DNA of 64,000 bases from Chondrosia reniformis (Eukaryota > Porifera > Demospongiae > Chondrillida > Chondrillidae), in the NCBI GenBank assembly GCA_947172415.1, contig OX359195.1:6485501-6549500 (forward strand). The letters are read 5' to 3'. Of this stretch, positions 50,401 to 60,736 are shown piece after piece. Under the pieces are notes generated by a model that saw nothing but the letters and a program-made list of their open reading frames with translations, was not told the DNA's origin and did not search any database. Within the stretch, counting starts at the first letter, position 1. Every line of letters starts with the position of its first letter. A program made the translations under genes and the position numbers.

Positions 50401-52972
50401 ACACATTCAATAGTCAAAAACTGTGATATCTTAACTTTCAATTACTACCAAAGCATAATCTATCCAATTTAAAAACCATACATGAACAATATATACAAGT
50501 CAGAAGCTACTATAACACAAACATTAAGGAAATAATACTTAATCCAACAGACAGTGCTTAAAATAGAATTAGGACTTTCTTGAACTGATGTCTAAGGCAA
50601 TCAATTTTTGATTAGTCATTTGTCTAATTGTGTGTAGACATGTTTTCCTTACCTTTAGAAATTACATTTAGCAAGACACATGAAAAATCTAAGATACCAT
50701 TTTCCTACATGTTATGCCTATTCTGTAAAAGAGCCTATAGGGGAACTAAGCCTGAAGAGAGCTTGGGATGAAGATACAGGAGTCTTGTACTGACCAGCTC
50801 AAGAAAATGTATTTCAGGGTAGACAGATGGATTGAGAGTTGTACGTACATATGGATGTACATTATACATATGTGTTGGTCTAACAGTCTCATACTTACCG
50901 GACCAGATCCAGTGGGTAGGTGACAGAACATGAGGTGACTCCAGCTGACGCTCCAGCCAAGAGTCTCTTCAATGGATCTTGTTTACGGGGATCATCAGGT
51001 ATGCCTAGAAGCTGTGTAAGTGGAATAGAGAAGACTTGATGAAAATTGGTCCCTCTCACGGGTTCAGTCCCCCTCTCACGGGTTCAGTCCCCCTCTCACG
51101 GGTTCAGTCCCCCTCTCACGGGTTCGATCCCCCTCTCACGGGTTCGATCCCCCTCTCACGGGTTCGATCCCCCTCTCACGGGTTCGATCCCCCTCTCACG
51201 GGTTCGATCCCCCTCTCACGGGTTCGATCCCCCTCTCACAGGTTCAGTCCCCCTCTCACGGGTTCGATCCCCCTCTCACGGGTTCAGTCCCCCTCTCACG
51301 GGTTCGATCCCCCTCCCATGGGTCCAGCTCCCACTAAATAGCTTCATTTAGTTGCACAGTTCTACTTACACACGATGCACACACTAAGGTGGCTCCATAC
51401 GTAGTACCTGACACACACATACGTAAATATCAAATGTCTTAAAGACATATGTACCTTTTTGTATTCTTCATATGCTGCAAACTGTACAGCAGTATAAGGG
51501 ATTATACGCATTACATTTGTACCATTTCCCTATAAAATAAAGAATAATAATGTACGTACGTATGCCTCCATGAGAGATAATTTGAATATCACAAAGAGAG
51601 AAAAAACATTTGATCCCTACGCAGAGTGCCTGTCAACAAGACATAAAGTAATCTACGTATGGGTCGCAGATAGGCCTAGTGCTGGTACTATACATGTATC
51701 ACTAATAATTACGTCATCCTTGGACATTAAGTTCCCTAAAGCTGGAATTATGTCTACTATATACAGTAACAAATTTTATGATGCGTATATCAAATCAAAT
51801 TATTTTAAGCACTGTTATTTTTTGGTTCTACTATATACAGAAGTAGTACTTAATATGATATATTAGTGATCAGCCACACTTTGGTTGTATCCCTTATCTG
51901 CTGATAAGGAACCACAAGCTTTTTAGCTTTTGGGAGTACTTATCAGCAGATAGCCACTCAAAACCTCCATTGTATACCATACTGACGAGTCCTAATAAGG
52001 ACGAAACAGCTGTCTATGGTTTGATGGTTTGACCATCTCTTTGAGTGGCCAAGGGGAGACTCTGGTCTTTTGTTCCCCCCTACGTACGCTCATTGTGTCC
52101 CTCAGGAGACAAGAGTGGGTGTGGTAAAATCCAGAGTCCACTGATGAGACATTCGTAGTACTTAATACTTACCTTAAAGTGGTTCACCTTAAAATTTTGG
52201 AGGGTCTAGAGATGCAGTAGGTTTTTTTTCTCTGTGGACACTTTGACCCTGAGGGTCTTCTTCAGCGACTTGAGTCTAGATGCTCCAAATCTTAAGATGA
52301 ACCACTTAAAGGATAAGCTTGGTGCATTTAGAAGGAATATCAGCTACCTAATGCTTAACGGTCACAATAGACATAATGCTGATCCTACCTTGTAAAAGCC
52401 ACGTATTCCTTCCTCACTCCATATCTTCTTTAAAGAAGAAAAAACTCCATTAAACTTCTTTAGCTCAGGTTTGTTTTCAGTCTGAATCTATAATAACAGA
52501 AACAGCATTGTAATCTGTTGACAAATAAGTCTTACTAGGTAAGGAGACTAAATGGTTGTTATATGTAGTAGATGGTGTTCTACGTATATATAATCTTTCA
52601 TGCACCAAATGGACACCTGGTAACTGTACTAAATATAGTCTCGTTAGCTTCCAAAGCTGTCATTCAATGGCAGAATGACTACACTTCATACTTCCACTAT
52701 TTAGAACTACTATTGAGCTAAACATGATCAACAAGTTCACAAAGTCTGACCATACATTTATTACTTCAATAGAAGCCAAGAAGAAATCGAGGAAGTATAA
52801 ACAATAATATTAAACTAACTTGAAATAGTATTTTTATTCTTTCCAGAGGAGAGACAGTTGTCCTGGACACGGCTCCAGCTATGCCTCCGGCCGCTAGATG
52901 TTTCACTTGGGACCACGTGATAGGTCCCAAGAGGCTGGAAGGAGCGGTCGACATATTCGCCTCTTTATGCAT
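44437..52972 (-). CDS. Mitochondrial carrier (SLC25 family), adenine-nucleotide/CoA-type subgroup
   Basis: Nine exons read on the minus strand: 52972-52820, 52487-52389, 51529-51455, 51011-50899, 47484-47440, 47151-47061, 46776-46725, 45256-45143, 44678-44437. They total 984 bases (327 residues) with every phase matching. The three carrier repeats each keep the signature PxD/ExxK/R: SPLERIKILFQ, YPLDLVRTRL and YPLDVIRRRMQ. Repeat ends GFYKGNG, LYRGIFPTLL and GFYKGMTPNLIK are typical. Inner-membrane transport is predicted. The AGAVSRTTVSPLERIK signature and IQTENK-type loop resemble fungal/plant adenine-nucleotide carriers (YPR011c, ADNT1) and the SLC25A16/A42/A24 cluster. The substrate cannot be fixed from sequence alone. 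Several introns hold large minisatellites. Confidence 0.9.
45802..46106 (+). repeat. 37-38-base minisatellite, about 8 copies
   Basis: Units begin GTGTGGCATGGGTGGAATT and continue GCCTGGCCTAGAAATGG. They diverge slightly towards the right (TGCTTTGGCCTGG). It lies in a carrier intron. The open frame at 45878-46120 is a by-product of the repeat. Confidence 0.9.
47819..49442 (+). repeat. 32/27-base minisatellite with higher-order structure
   Basis: The 32-base unit runs CTGTGACACCACACTGTACC then CATTTCAGTGAG. The 27-base unit lacks five bases (ACCAC). A marked 27-base variant with GAGTTGTG recurs at about 48094, 48435, 48713 and 48992. This gives a higher-order block of about 278 bases (marked short, three long, short, four long). 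The last ten units are all long. The array occupies the intron between carrier exons 4 and 5. Confidence 0.92.
49569..49720. mobile_element. hAT-like MITE with CAGGGTTTCT ends
   Basis: The ends CAGGGTTTCTCTCAG and TTAAAGAAATCCTG resemble those of the element at 28096-28224. The interior differs (GGGGAACC..., then AGGAGGGGTGATTTC). It is intronic in the carrier gene. Confidence 0.5.
50685..50786 (-). mobile_element. Dispersed hammerhead-family repeat, truncated copy
   Basis: About 100 bases from ATCTAAGATACCATTTTCC to GATACAGGAGTCTTG, lacking the ribozyme-like core. It lies about 110 bases from carrier exon 4. Confidence 0.75.
51051..51328 (+). repeat. 20-base minisatellite of tRNA B-box-like motifs
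   Basis: Fourteen units of CCCTCTCACGGGTTCGATCC or ...GGGTTCAGTCC. Eight copies contain GGTTCGATCC, which fits the Pol III type 2 B-box consensus GGTTCGANNCC, and five carry GGTTCAGTCC. The array lies in the carrier intron between exons 3 and 4. No A box or tRNA fold accompanies it. Confidence 0.9.
51870..52090 (+). mobile_element. Hammerhead-bearing repeat element
   Basis: This non-coding element in the carrier intron between exons 2 and 3 has the inverted repeat TATCTGCTGATAAG / CTTATCAGCAGATA at its left part, followed by the ribozyme at 51976-52020. The ribozyme is clamped by the complementary strings CCACTCAAA (51954-51962) and TTTGAGTGG (52040-52048). A worn relative lies at about 13960-14110. 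Exact ends are uncertain. Confidence 0.6.
51976..52020 (+). ncRNA. Hammerhead ribozyme, complete type I motif
   Basis: Stem I is ACCATA (51976-51981) with TATGGT (52015-52020), six pairs. The core CTGACGA (51982-51988) fits CUGANGA. Stem II is GTCC (51989-51992) with GGAC (51999-52002) around a TAATAA loop. GAAA follows (52003-52006). The minimal stem III pairs A52006-C52007 with G52012-T52013 around the loop AGCT. C52014 completes a GTC cleavage triplet, with predicted self-cleavage after 52014. All conserved core bases are present. Short stem III is typical of hammerheads in Penelope-like elements and animal retrozymes. Confidence 0.85.
52172..52312. mobile_element. Inverted-repeat MITE with a hammerhead-like hairpin
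   Basis: The terminal arms are CCTTAAAGTGGTTCACCTTAA and TTAAGATGAACCACTTAAAGG (about 21 bases, two mismatches). The interior carries TTTGACCCTGAGGGTCTTC, then TTCAGCGA. On the minus strand this reads CGCTGAAGAAGACCC, then TCAGGGTCAAAG, a motif found at two other places in the window. Confidence 0.7.
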
Positions 52973-53569
52973 CCCTATTGGACAGAACAGAGTGCAAAAG
53001 AGATAAAGATGAAGCTAATATAAATCCCTAGACAGAGAATGATAAAGCGCACAGCCATATCATGAATGGATATAACGAAACGGGTCGTTAAAAAACAGAC
53101 AGTACATCTGGAAGACAGTACATCTGGAAGACGGTGTCGGGCGGGTTGACGCCGCGGGACCGCCCTCAATAATAGCGTTCTGATATCACATGCTAGTAGA
53201 CCACGTACATCTACACCGCAAGCATTTCATTTATAAGAATGTAATAATGAATGGTGATAGATGCACGAGAAGCATGCAGAAGAGTGTGCGAAATTAGAGA
53301 TAAACTTTCTTGAAAAACCTTTCTGAAATTCCCAAAACTGAAACCATCGATAGGCCCATAATTATATTAGGCAAAACGGAGTCCTAATAAAGTGATTACG
53401 ATTTAGTACAGAACCCTTCAAGTCGGATAACCTGGCGATTACTTACAAGTCCAGATTGAATTGAACATTTAACTCACCGAACGTGCTCCTCAACAATTTT
53501 GATCACAAATTTGAATGGATTGTGATCAGGTGATGGTCACCTGACAAAGGAGCATATGGAATTTCCCTA

Positions 53570-53577
53570 TGACGTCA
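53570..53577. promoter_or_regulatory. Palindromic CRE/ATF site
   Basis: TGACGTCA lies 28 bases upstream of the preferred ATG at 53605, in the 632-base divergent interval between the carrier gene (minus) and the unrecognised gene (plus). It makes the alternative ATG at 53569 less likely to be the start, as the motif would fall inside its coding sequence. Confidence 0.55.
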
Positions 53578-53604
53578 TCCCTATCCTGTGATTATATACC
53601 TATA

Positions 53605-56600
53605 ATGGAATGCAAAAATGAATATACCATCTCCTTGCCAACTCCCGAATATATAGCTGTGTGCCATAGCTTGTCGGATAGCGACACTAGAATGGACATT
53701 ATATCGCTGGAGAGCAATGACAGGAACTTTAAGCGTGCAGCCAAGTTATTGACTAGCATGTTGGATCCGCGGAACGGCAAGGTAAGAGGCTGCAGTACCG
53801 TTTTGTATCCTTTGTTTACTCGAACACGTTCATTTGTTGCAGGTTAAGTTTCGAGTGTTTGGATACGTTCGGTTTGGCCACCTTCTTCCTCCGCCCAGTG
53901 AGCTCCAGACTAGCGACCTGACCCTGGGTTGGACCAGTCTGGTCAAAGAAAAGGACCAGCTTTGTCTGTCCTTTATCGACATCAAGGTAGCTACTAGTCC
54001 CAAGTGGATAGGAAACAGTATATTAGACCGTTTAGATTTCGCACACCACCCAGGATTCATAAAATCTCTATTATCTTCTAATTTTTGGGCATAGTTCGAG
54101 TAATTATGTTTTGAGAGCATTTTATTTCTGTCTAGATACTATAGATAATTAATTATAATCAAATGTCAATAGTTGTTTCTAAGTAATTACAATAAAAACA
54201 TCTAGTAAGATGTTACAACCTGTTATTAAGGAAAAGTAATCTCTCTATATAAATATCTGCTAAATCTCAAAGTTGTCCTACTGCAACATATTGGTACATT
54301 GCAGACATACCTAAGTTTAAAGAGATTACTTTTCATAACAAACTGAGAGTTTTACTTTCACACAACTGTGCTTAACACTACTAGGGTTTTATTATCTGTT
54401 AAACAAACTCCTCCTTCTCCATGCAGTGATGGATTTAAGGGGCGTGCTCTAGGCGAAGCACCTCCTCTTATTAGCCATATTGCAAACTTTGACACTAGCT
54501 AAACCGCCTCATATCCTTTCTCTGTTGAACTCCCATATAACTTATAGCACCCCCTCTTATGCATCCGTCTCTGTTATATGTTTCTATATGTTTACTGGAT
54601 AATAGAAGGGTATTTCCTATTACTTTGTACTGTTGCTATGGGATACCAATGGTATGTGCAGGGAATGACAATATTTCTTGAAAAAAGAATGCTTTGTCAT
54701 AATGCAGCTATTTTGAATTTAGCCCTGTCACAATCTTGCCTAAGAGAGCCACTATACTCTAGTGGATGTAAGAACATCAACCCTGTATCCATCTCACTTC
54801 TGAAGGGTTGCCTTCTTTCTTGTCTCGTCTTAAACATTTTAATCTCTTTGCAACATATCTGAATATGCACAATGTCCTGATTATAATATATATCTAGCTC
54901 TTACAATAGACATATTGACTGACTATTGTGTGTTTATACAACCTTGAAGCTTTGTTATCAGACTCGAGAATATCTATTTACCAACTGAAGCATTAGTATT
55001 TTAGTATGCCAAACTAATCTCAAAAATATTTGAACTATTTCAAGTTAATTATGTTATCTCAGAATTAGATATGTCCATTTTTATGGGGTATTATCATTAA
55101 TACTACCAGCTATCATATATCAAATGAGACTAGTCTGACAGTAGTGTACTCTATTAACTGTATTATATAAATACTATTACTTGAAATTACATTTAAATGC
55201 TGTATTTTCAGTTTGTATGGTGTTATTGAGGGTACATATCACTTGCATGTATGTACATGTGGTCTTAACAACAGCAATGATCACAATCACCTCACCTGGG
55301 TACCTCCCTCCATTGAGATTAAACATTCACACTACACATATCCCTCAGCAATGGAATGCTATTAATATTCAGCCTCAAGCTGTTACCTCAGGTAGTCTGT
55401 ATGCCTCTGTACATTGTAGGATGATGACATGGAACCAACCTTCCTTGAAGACATAAACGCAGATACTACACTTGAAATTATATCTCAAATGGAAGTTATC
55501 TTTCATTTCAAGGTGGGTATGATTAAATTGCAGCATATTTATATGCATATCTACATAATACACAATTACACGTGCATGTGAATGTATGTGTATGTATGTA
55601 CATATGTACGTATGTGAATGTACATATGTGTATGTATGTATGTACGTAGGTAGTCTTTGTCCACATATAACAGTGTAGTAGCTTGTGTAGGGTTGAATAA
55701 TAGATAATAGAGGTGTGTATTGGACAGACATTCTACTGTGCCCACATCAGTAGGTGACCAACCACACCTTGATACACTTCATCTGTATCTGTACATGTGT
55801 GTATATATACGGTTGACAAAGCTAGTACGTATACGTATATAAAGCTCTCACAAGTTTTAGTTTAGATCTCTAAACTAAAATATGTAACATGTTCAAGAAT
55901 GGTGTCATGCGTATATCCTTAATATATACTATTTCACTTATATTAAGAGCAAACTTACAAACCTTTTGTAAATATTGTTGCAGAAACAGAATGGTTTATT
56001 TCATAATTTGTAGCCCACAAAACAGATGATGACTTAACAACTTTAAGATAATAAACACTTTACTTTACTAGACAGTGTAGTAAGAGTTACCGACAACTCT
56101 GGCTGTGCCGACAGTGCTATTGTCTTACCCCACTCATGTACAATATGTAACAGTTAAATTGATACTCTACTAGATGTAACATAAGCAGGATGATCATGAC
56201 TATTTATTGATTGTAACTAAGAAAATGATTTTTTGCAATGGGTTGTAAGTTATGAACTCTTTCATAACTTCTAAATACCAATGTACCATTGACATTTCAA
56301 GTCTCTTGTATATAAGTCCTTTACAGTATACGTATATGCTCTCAGAAACCCCCTCTAAATGATTCTATTCAAGTGTACCCTAAAGTAATGGATTGTGGTA
56401 TATGTATGTATGTACATTAGTACACTCTGAACTGGTTGTGTTGCCGTACTGTGTGCCAGTCAGTGTAGGGACGGTCATGTACTACAGTGCACCCTTGTAG
56501 CTGGGAACACAGTAATTATAGAATCTGTAAACCAATTTGTGGAGTCTTTCTAGAGCTATTGGACACTTTATACAGTGTCTATGGTCATCATTAACAATTG

Positions 56601-56965
56601 CTGTTATATTGTAGCTGTGAATACCTAAACTGATGAAGCATTTATTAAGCTGAGTCTACTGCTACAAAGTCTGTCCTGAAAAGAGAACAGACTATTACTT
56701 TATTACCTCAATTACTGCAACACTTGTACTATTTAGTACAGCTGTTTTACACTCTATTCAACATCTGCTGATATGGGTCTATCTCAGATTGTTCCCTGCA
56801 AGTAACTAAATATTGTATTAGCACTTTGTAAATTGTGTTGATATAACTGTGAAGGATCTGTGTCAATACGTAAACCAGTTGAATGGGTAGATATGTACAT
56901 TAGACTTAAGGGGTAATATCAAAGACTTTTGAGATTCTTGTATCAGACAATCACACACACACATG

Positions 56966-57030
<65 letters not shown>

Positions 57031-60000
57031 ACACACACACACACACATTATATTGCTACATATGTACATATATTGCATACAAGTTGCTACATATGTAGGT
57101 ACACACATGTCATTTTCATACTAGATCACTGGACTGTGTTCTTAACCTATCAACATAATGGCTACAAGGATTTTGTTTGTTTTCTTGTGTGCCCAATTAA
57201 CTGTTTGTGAGTGATGTCACATCCACACATTACTTTAAGGCAGGCTGGCAGGGTGTCTGTGACATGTGGTTGCTTCCCTCTATACCATAATGGAATGTGA
57301 CAAAGTTAAATATTTGATTACCTCAGAAGGCCTACTACAACCATGGAATTGTGATCTATTCCAATCAGCTAGCTTTGAATATTTGGACAAGATGAGAGTT
57401 GGGATTCATTTTGGCATATGTAGTCATGGCTGGGTTTGTGAACTGTGTCACATAATAGTTGTTAATTTTTGTGGTAGTCAGAGTAAATGGGTTTGTTAAC
57501 CATCCATGCCACTCTTTATTGGTTCTTTATTGAGCACAAGACTATGCTACATTGTAAGCCTATAGCTCAATTTGTCTTTCAACCATTTGGGGGAGTTCAG
57601 TTTGAAGGTACATATTTGGTGCATATTCATGGCTCAGATGTGTCACCTATTTCTTAAAGCTTTTGTTCTCTGTACAACTGTAACTGTTCACTAATGAAGG
57701 TATGAAGAGACTATTCAACTAGTAACTCCCAGAATATACAGAGTGATTGTCTTTATTTGTACAGAATAGGTAATCCAGTGACCAAATTCTATACACATAA
57801 GTGAAGATAGATTGAGTGAAGTAGAGTGTTGAGTGTAAATGTTATTCATACTGTAATTTAGCTGTATTGTATGAAGAGATGTGCATGAATATTTACATGT
57901 GCTTTATATTCTCTTATATTGCAGAAGACAAGCTTTCACGTAATATTGAACATGGAGATGGAGATTGATTATGTTATTCATCTGGTTGTCAAGTATACCA
58001 AGAGATGTGAGTACAGAAACATGTACATTTAACCCTAAAATTTACTCCATCTAAACCCTAAGTCACTTAATATTTCAACTTCTAAACCCACAATCACTCA
58101 ATATTACTACTTCTAAATCCAAAGTCACTTAATATTTCTACTTCTAAACTCAATATTTCAACTTCTAAACCCAAAACCACTTAATATTACTACTTCTAAA
58201 CCCAAAGTAATTCAATATTTCTAGCCTATTCTGTGTCACTGTGTGAGTCTATATACTTTCCATGAACTAGTTGGATGATAAGTTCACTTGTATCTCATTA
58301 TCACATTTAGTGTAATCTTGGCAAATTAAGAGTGTAAGTTTAATGGATGGTGTTTTTAAGCTTGCTTATAAGTAGTGGTTAAACTGGTTATGACCGGCTC
58401 ATATTTGATACAGTATACAGTTACAATAATGCATGTGTACGTATAGATGTTTAAATTGTTGACCGTAATCATCTCATATTGTACAATCGTATGGGTCTTT
58501 CAGAGGTGGTGTATTACTTTATATAATGACTTTGAGGCAGACGTTGCCAACCCTTTACAGTATAGACCATGGGACTTGTGAGAGATGCTATTCACTGGCT
58601 GCCTATCGCCAAATATACACATACGTACGTAGTTATACAGCAGTCTGTCAGGGTACATACATAGTTATTCAGGGATTCTACATACGTAGGTATCTCAATA
58701 AAGTATTCACTGAATCACTGTATAAGCCAAACCACCCTTTTGTATATGTGTCCTGTATGATCGCACTGTTCAGCTGAGATAATCATGCTATTCCTTTTGA
58801 CCTGACCCTCAGGCTTCACTTACTTACATGTGATAATGCTTCCTTTGCCATGTTTAATCACTCTTACATATTAGTGCATAGCTTGTGAGTAATAATAAGA
58901 ATAAGAACACATAGCAATGAATTCAAATGAGCCAACTATAGGGATGTATTTGCATATTGCACTTTTTAGTATTGCTTCACTCCAAAAACATATTTCCTAT
59001 ATATACAAAATATTGAGAATCCCTCTAAATCATAAGCATCCATTTCCAAATCAGAAACTACCAGATTTAGTTTTATTCCAAATACTAATCCTACAAGATT
59101 TTTAATGTGTACGTATTTAGTAGTCTTTTTACAGAGTAGGCATAGCATGTAGGAAAATGGTGTATTAGATTTTCATGTAAGCTGATTATGTGGTGTGTTG
59201 CATTACTGGTATCTGCTGACTGCTACACACTCACCCATCTATTGTAAACCAAAATGTAAAATCTCCCTGAAAAGTGTGTAAAAATATGTAACTTGGCTGT
59301 CCAACTACATACATATGTGCGTAGCTACATTATACCTTTTCTTTGTCATCCTGCACTTGTATGTTGCTGCTGTAGGTTTTAACAAGGCCATAAAGATGTC
59401 CAAATCAAGACACGCTTACTTTGTCAGTCGTCCAGTTCTCATCAAGTAAGACATTACCAATAGTTACAACCACTTCTCACCTACGTGTATATAACATGCT
59501 CAAAATGTAACCATTCAATTTAAAGTAAATGTGATTATATACTGAGGCTTGACCCGTGAAGGTTAGAGGTTACTGGTAACTGTATATACCCCCTTTGCTT
59601 ATATATACCACTAGTAAAAGCATGCAGACCAAATGTTTGTTATCTTGTTGACTGACTTGATTAGTACGTATTTTTGGCAATCAGATCATTACTCTACATA
59701 GCCTCTCTCAGGCCTTTACTGCTTACATCTACATATTGCATGCTAATAGCTCCGTACAGTTGAAGGGCCTCGTGCCAACATGCAATCTAGATACACTACA
59801 TACACACTGTTGCATGCACTTTACAGTTTCTGTGTTATTTGTGGCTGCTGCTTAGCTATAGGTAGTTCCATACATACTGTGTGTCTGTAGGGTAATAAAG
59901 GATAATTATGAAGAGAAAGAAGAAGATATGCTGACAAGAAACAGAGTAAGTCTCCTTTTGTACATATTTATATGTATATTCAGCAAGACCCTATGCTGTG

Positions 60001-60137
60001 TATTCTCACATCCTCAGCCTTCTACTCCTGTCATCCCTCATACGTGGAGGTCAAAGTATAAATCTGAATCTGATTCCATTTCTTTGGACGGCCTTCATCT
60101 GAAGAGTAGTTCACTCTCATCCTATTCACTTCATTGA
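53605..60137 (+). CDS. Unrecognised seven-exon gene
   Basis: Exons 53605-53781, 53843-53986, 55420-55512, 57925-58006, 59376-59445, 59891-59945 and 60018-60137 give 246 residues. All junctions are GT/AG and the phases match through seven exons, which argues for a real gene. I do not recognise the family. There is no signal peptide or membrane helix. Residues ~35-60 (MDIISLESNDRNFKRAAKLL) look helical. The middle is an alternation of acidic and hydrophobic residues (EPTFLEDINADTTLEIISQM, then VIFHFK). A basic stretch KAIKMSKSRHAYFV follows, then a Ser-rich polar tail ending SLSSYSLH. If exon 2 is read through, a stop occurs at 54094, which would give a shorter isoform. An in-frame upstream ATG exists at 53569. 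Confidence 0.7.
53987..55419 (+). other. Intron 2 of the unrecognised gene
   Basis: 1.4 kb, AT-rich, with no exon that I can support. The first 108 bases extend the reading frame of exon 2 to a stop, so retention of this intron would shorten the protein. Confidence 0.5.
55513..57924 (+). other. Intron 3 of the unrecognised gene
   Basis: 2.4 kb of AT-rich sequence with TATGTACG-type simple runs near 55580-55650 and a CA microsatellite at 56952-57048. No coding stretch is recognised. Confidence 0.5.
56952..57048 (+). repeat. CA microsatellite
   Basis: About 48 CA units with three isolated substitutions, intronic. Confidence 0.95.
58007..59375 (+). other. Intron 4 of the unrecognised gene
   Basis: It contains short degenerate direct repeats at about 58040-58220 (ACTTCTAAACCCAAA and TCACTTAATATT, about six times). 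A fragment of the hammerhead family lies at about 59131-59172 (GAGTAGGCATAGCATGTAGG). Nothing else is seen. Confidence 0.5.
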
Positions 60138-60736
60138 AATCATTCATTGCAGCAATATTCAGAGTAAGAAATTACATATATATATATATTGTATCATAGC
60201 TGCATGTTGCTATCTAAAAATATGCTGTTTCCCTTTAATTGCAGAATTTTCATTCAAAATTTCAAGCAAGAATATATCCATGAATTCAAAATTCTTTGTT
60301 TTTGTGAATAAATGTTTGTTTGCTTATTGTTATAATGTAAACAATGTCCCATGATGTGTGTTCTTTTATATATACTGTACGTACATAGCAACTGCATCTT
60401 TGAATGTTATTTCTTTTCTATTATTGATTGCATTCAAACATCTTGTTTTCCTTTTTACTTGTACAAATTTAATGATAGTTTGATGCCAATGAATCGGAGG
60501 TCATATTAATGCATGCATATATGTGCAGTCAATAAGATTAATTAGTTACAATGATTTTTGAAGTTATATAGCTGTGGATATAGAAAGTCTTTTGGATGAC
60601 AGATCTAGAGTTCTAGATCTTCAATCCACAACGCTATAGCCATTTAGTTTTATTAACAACCGAAACAGTATACCTAAATGCGCATAAGCATTCAGTATTC
60701 TCTTGTAAATTGTTGCATAACAATTTTTATAAGAAA
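60138..60736. other. Intergenic region before SF3B6
   Basis: 599 AT-rich bases between the stop of the unrecognised gene and the SF3B6 ATG. AATAAA at 60308-60313 is a candidate poly(A) signal for the upstream gene. An imperfect palindrome TGGATGACAGATCTAGAG / CTAGATCTTCAATCCA lies at about 60593-60630. Confidence 0.4.

Noticed and set aside
51051-51328. tRNA gene cluster suggested by the T-arm-like motif
   Set aside because: There is no acceptor stem, anticodon arm or A box, and 20-base units are too short for tRNAs.
51036-51351. Two overlapping Pro/Ser-rich open frames of about 101 codons
   Set aside because: They come from the 20-base B-box-like array in a carrier intron. No splice or start context supports translation.
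53569-53604. Upstream in-frame ATG as the start of the unrecognised gene
   Set aside because: A palindromic CRE (TGACGTCA) covers its first codons, so the ATG at 53605 is preferred. It cannot be excluded without 5' end data.
56863-57108. Val/Cys-rich minus-strand frame
   Set aside because: Translation of the CA microsatellite.
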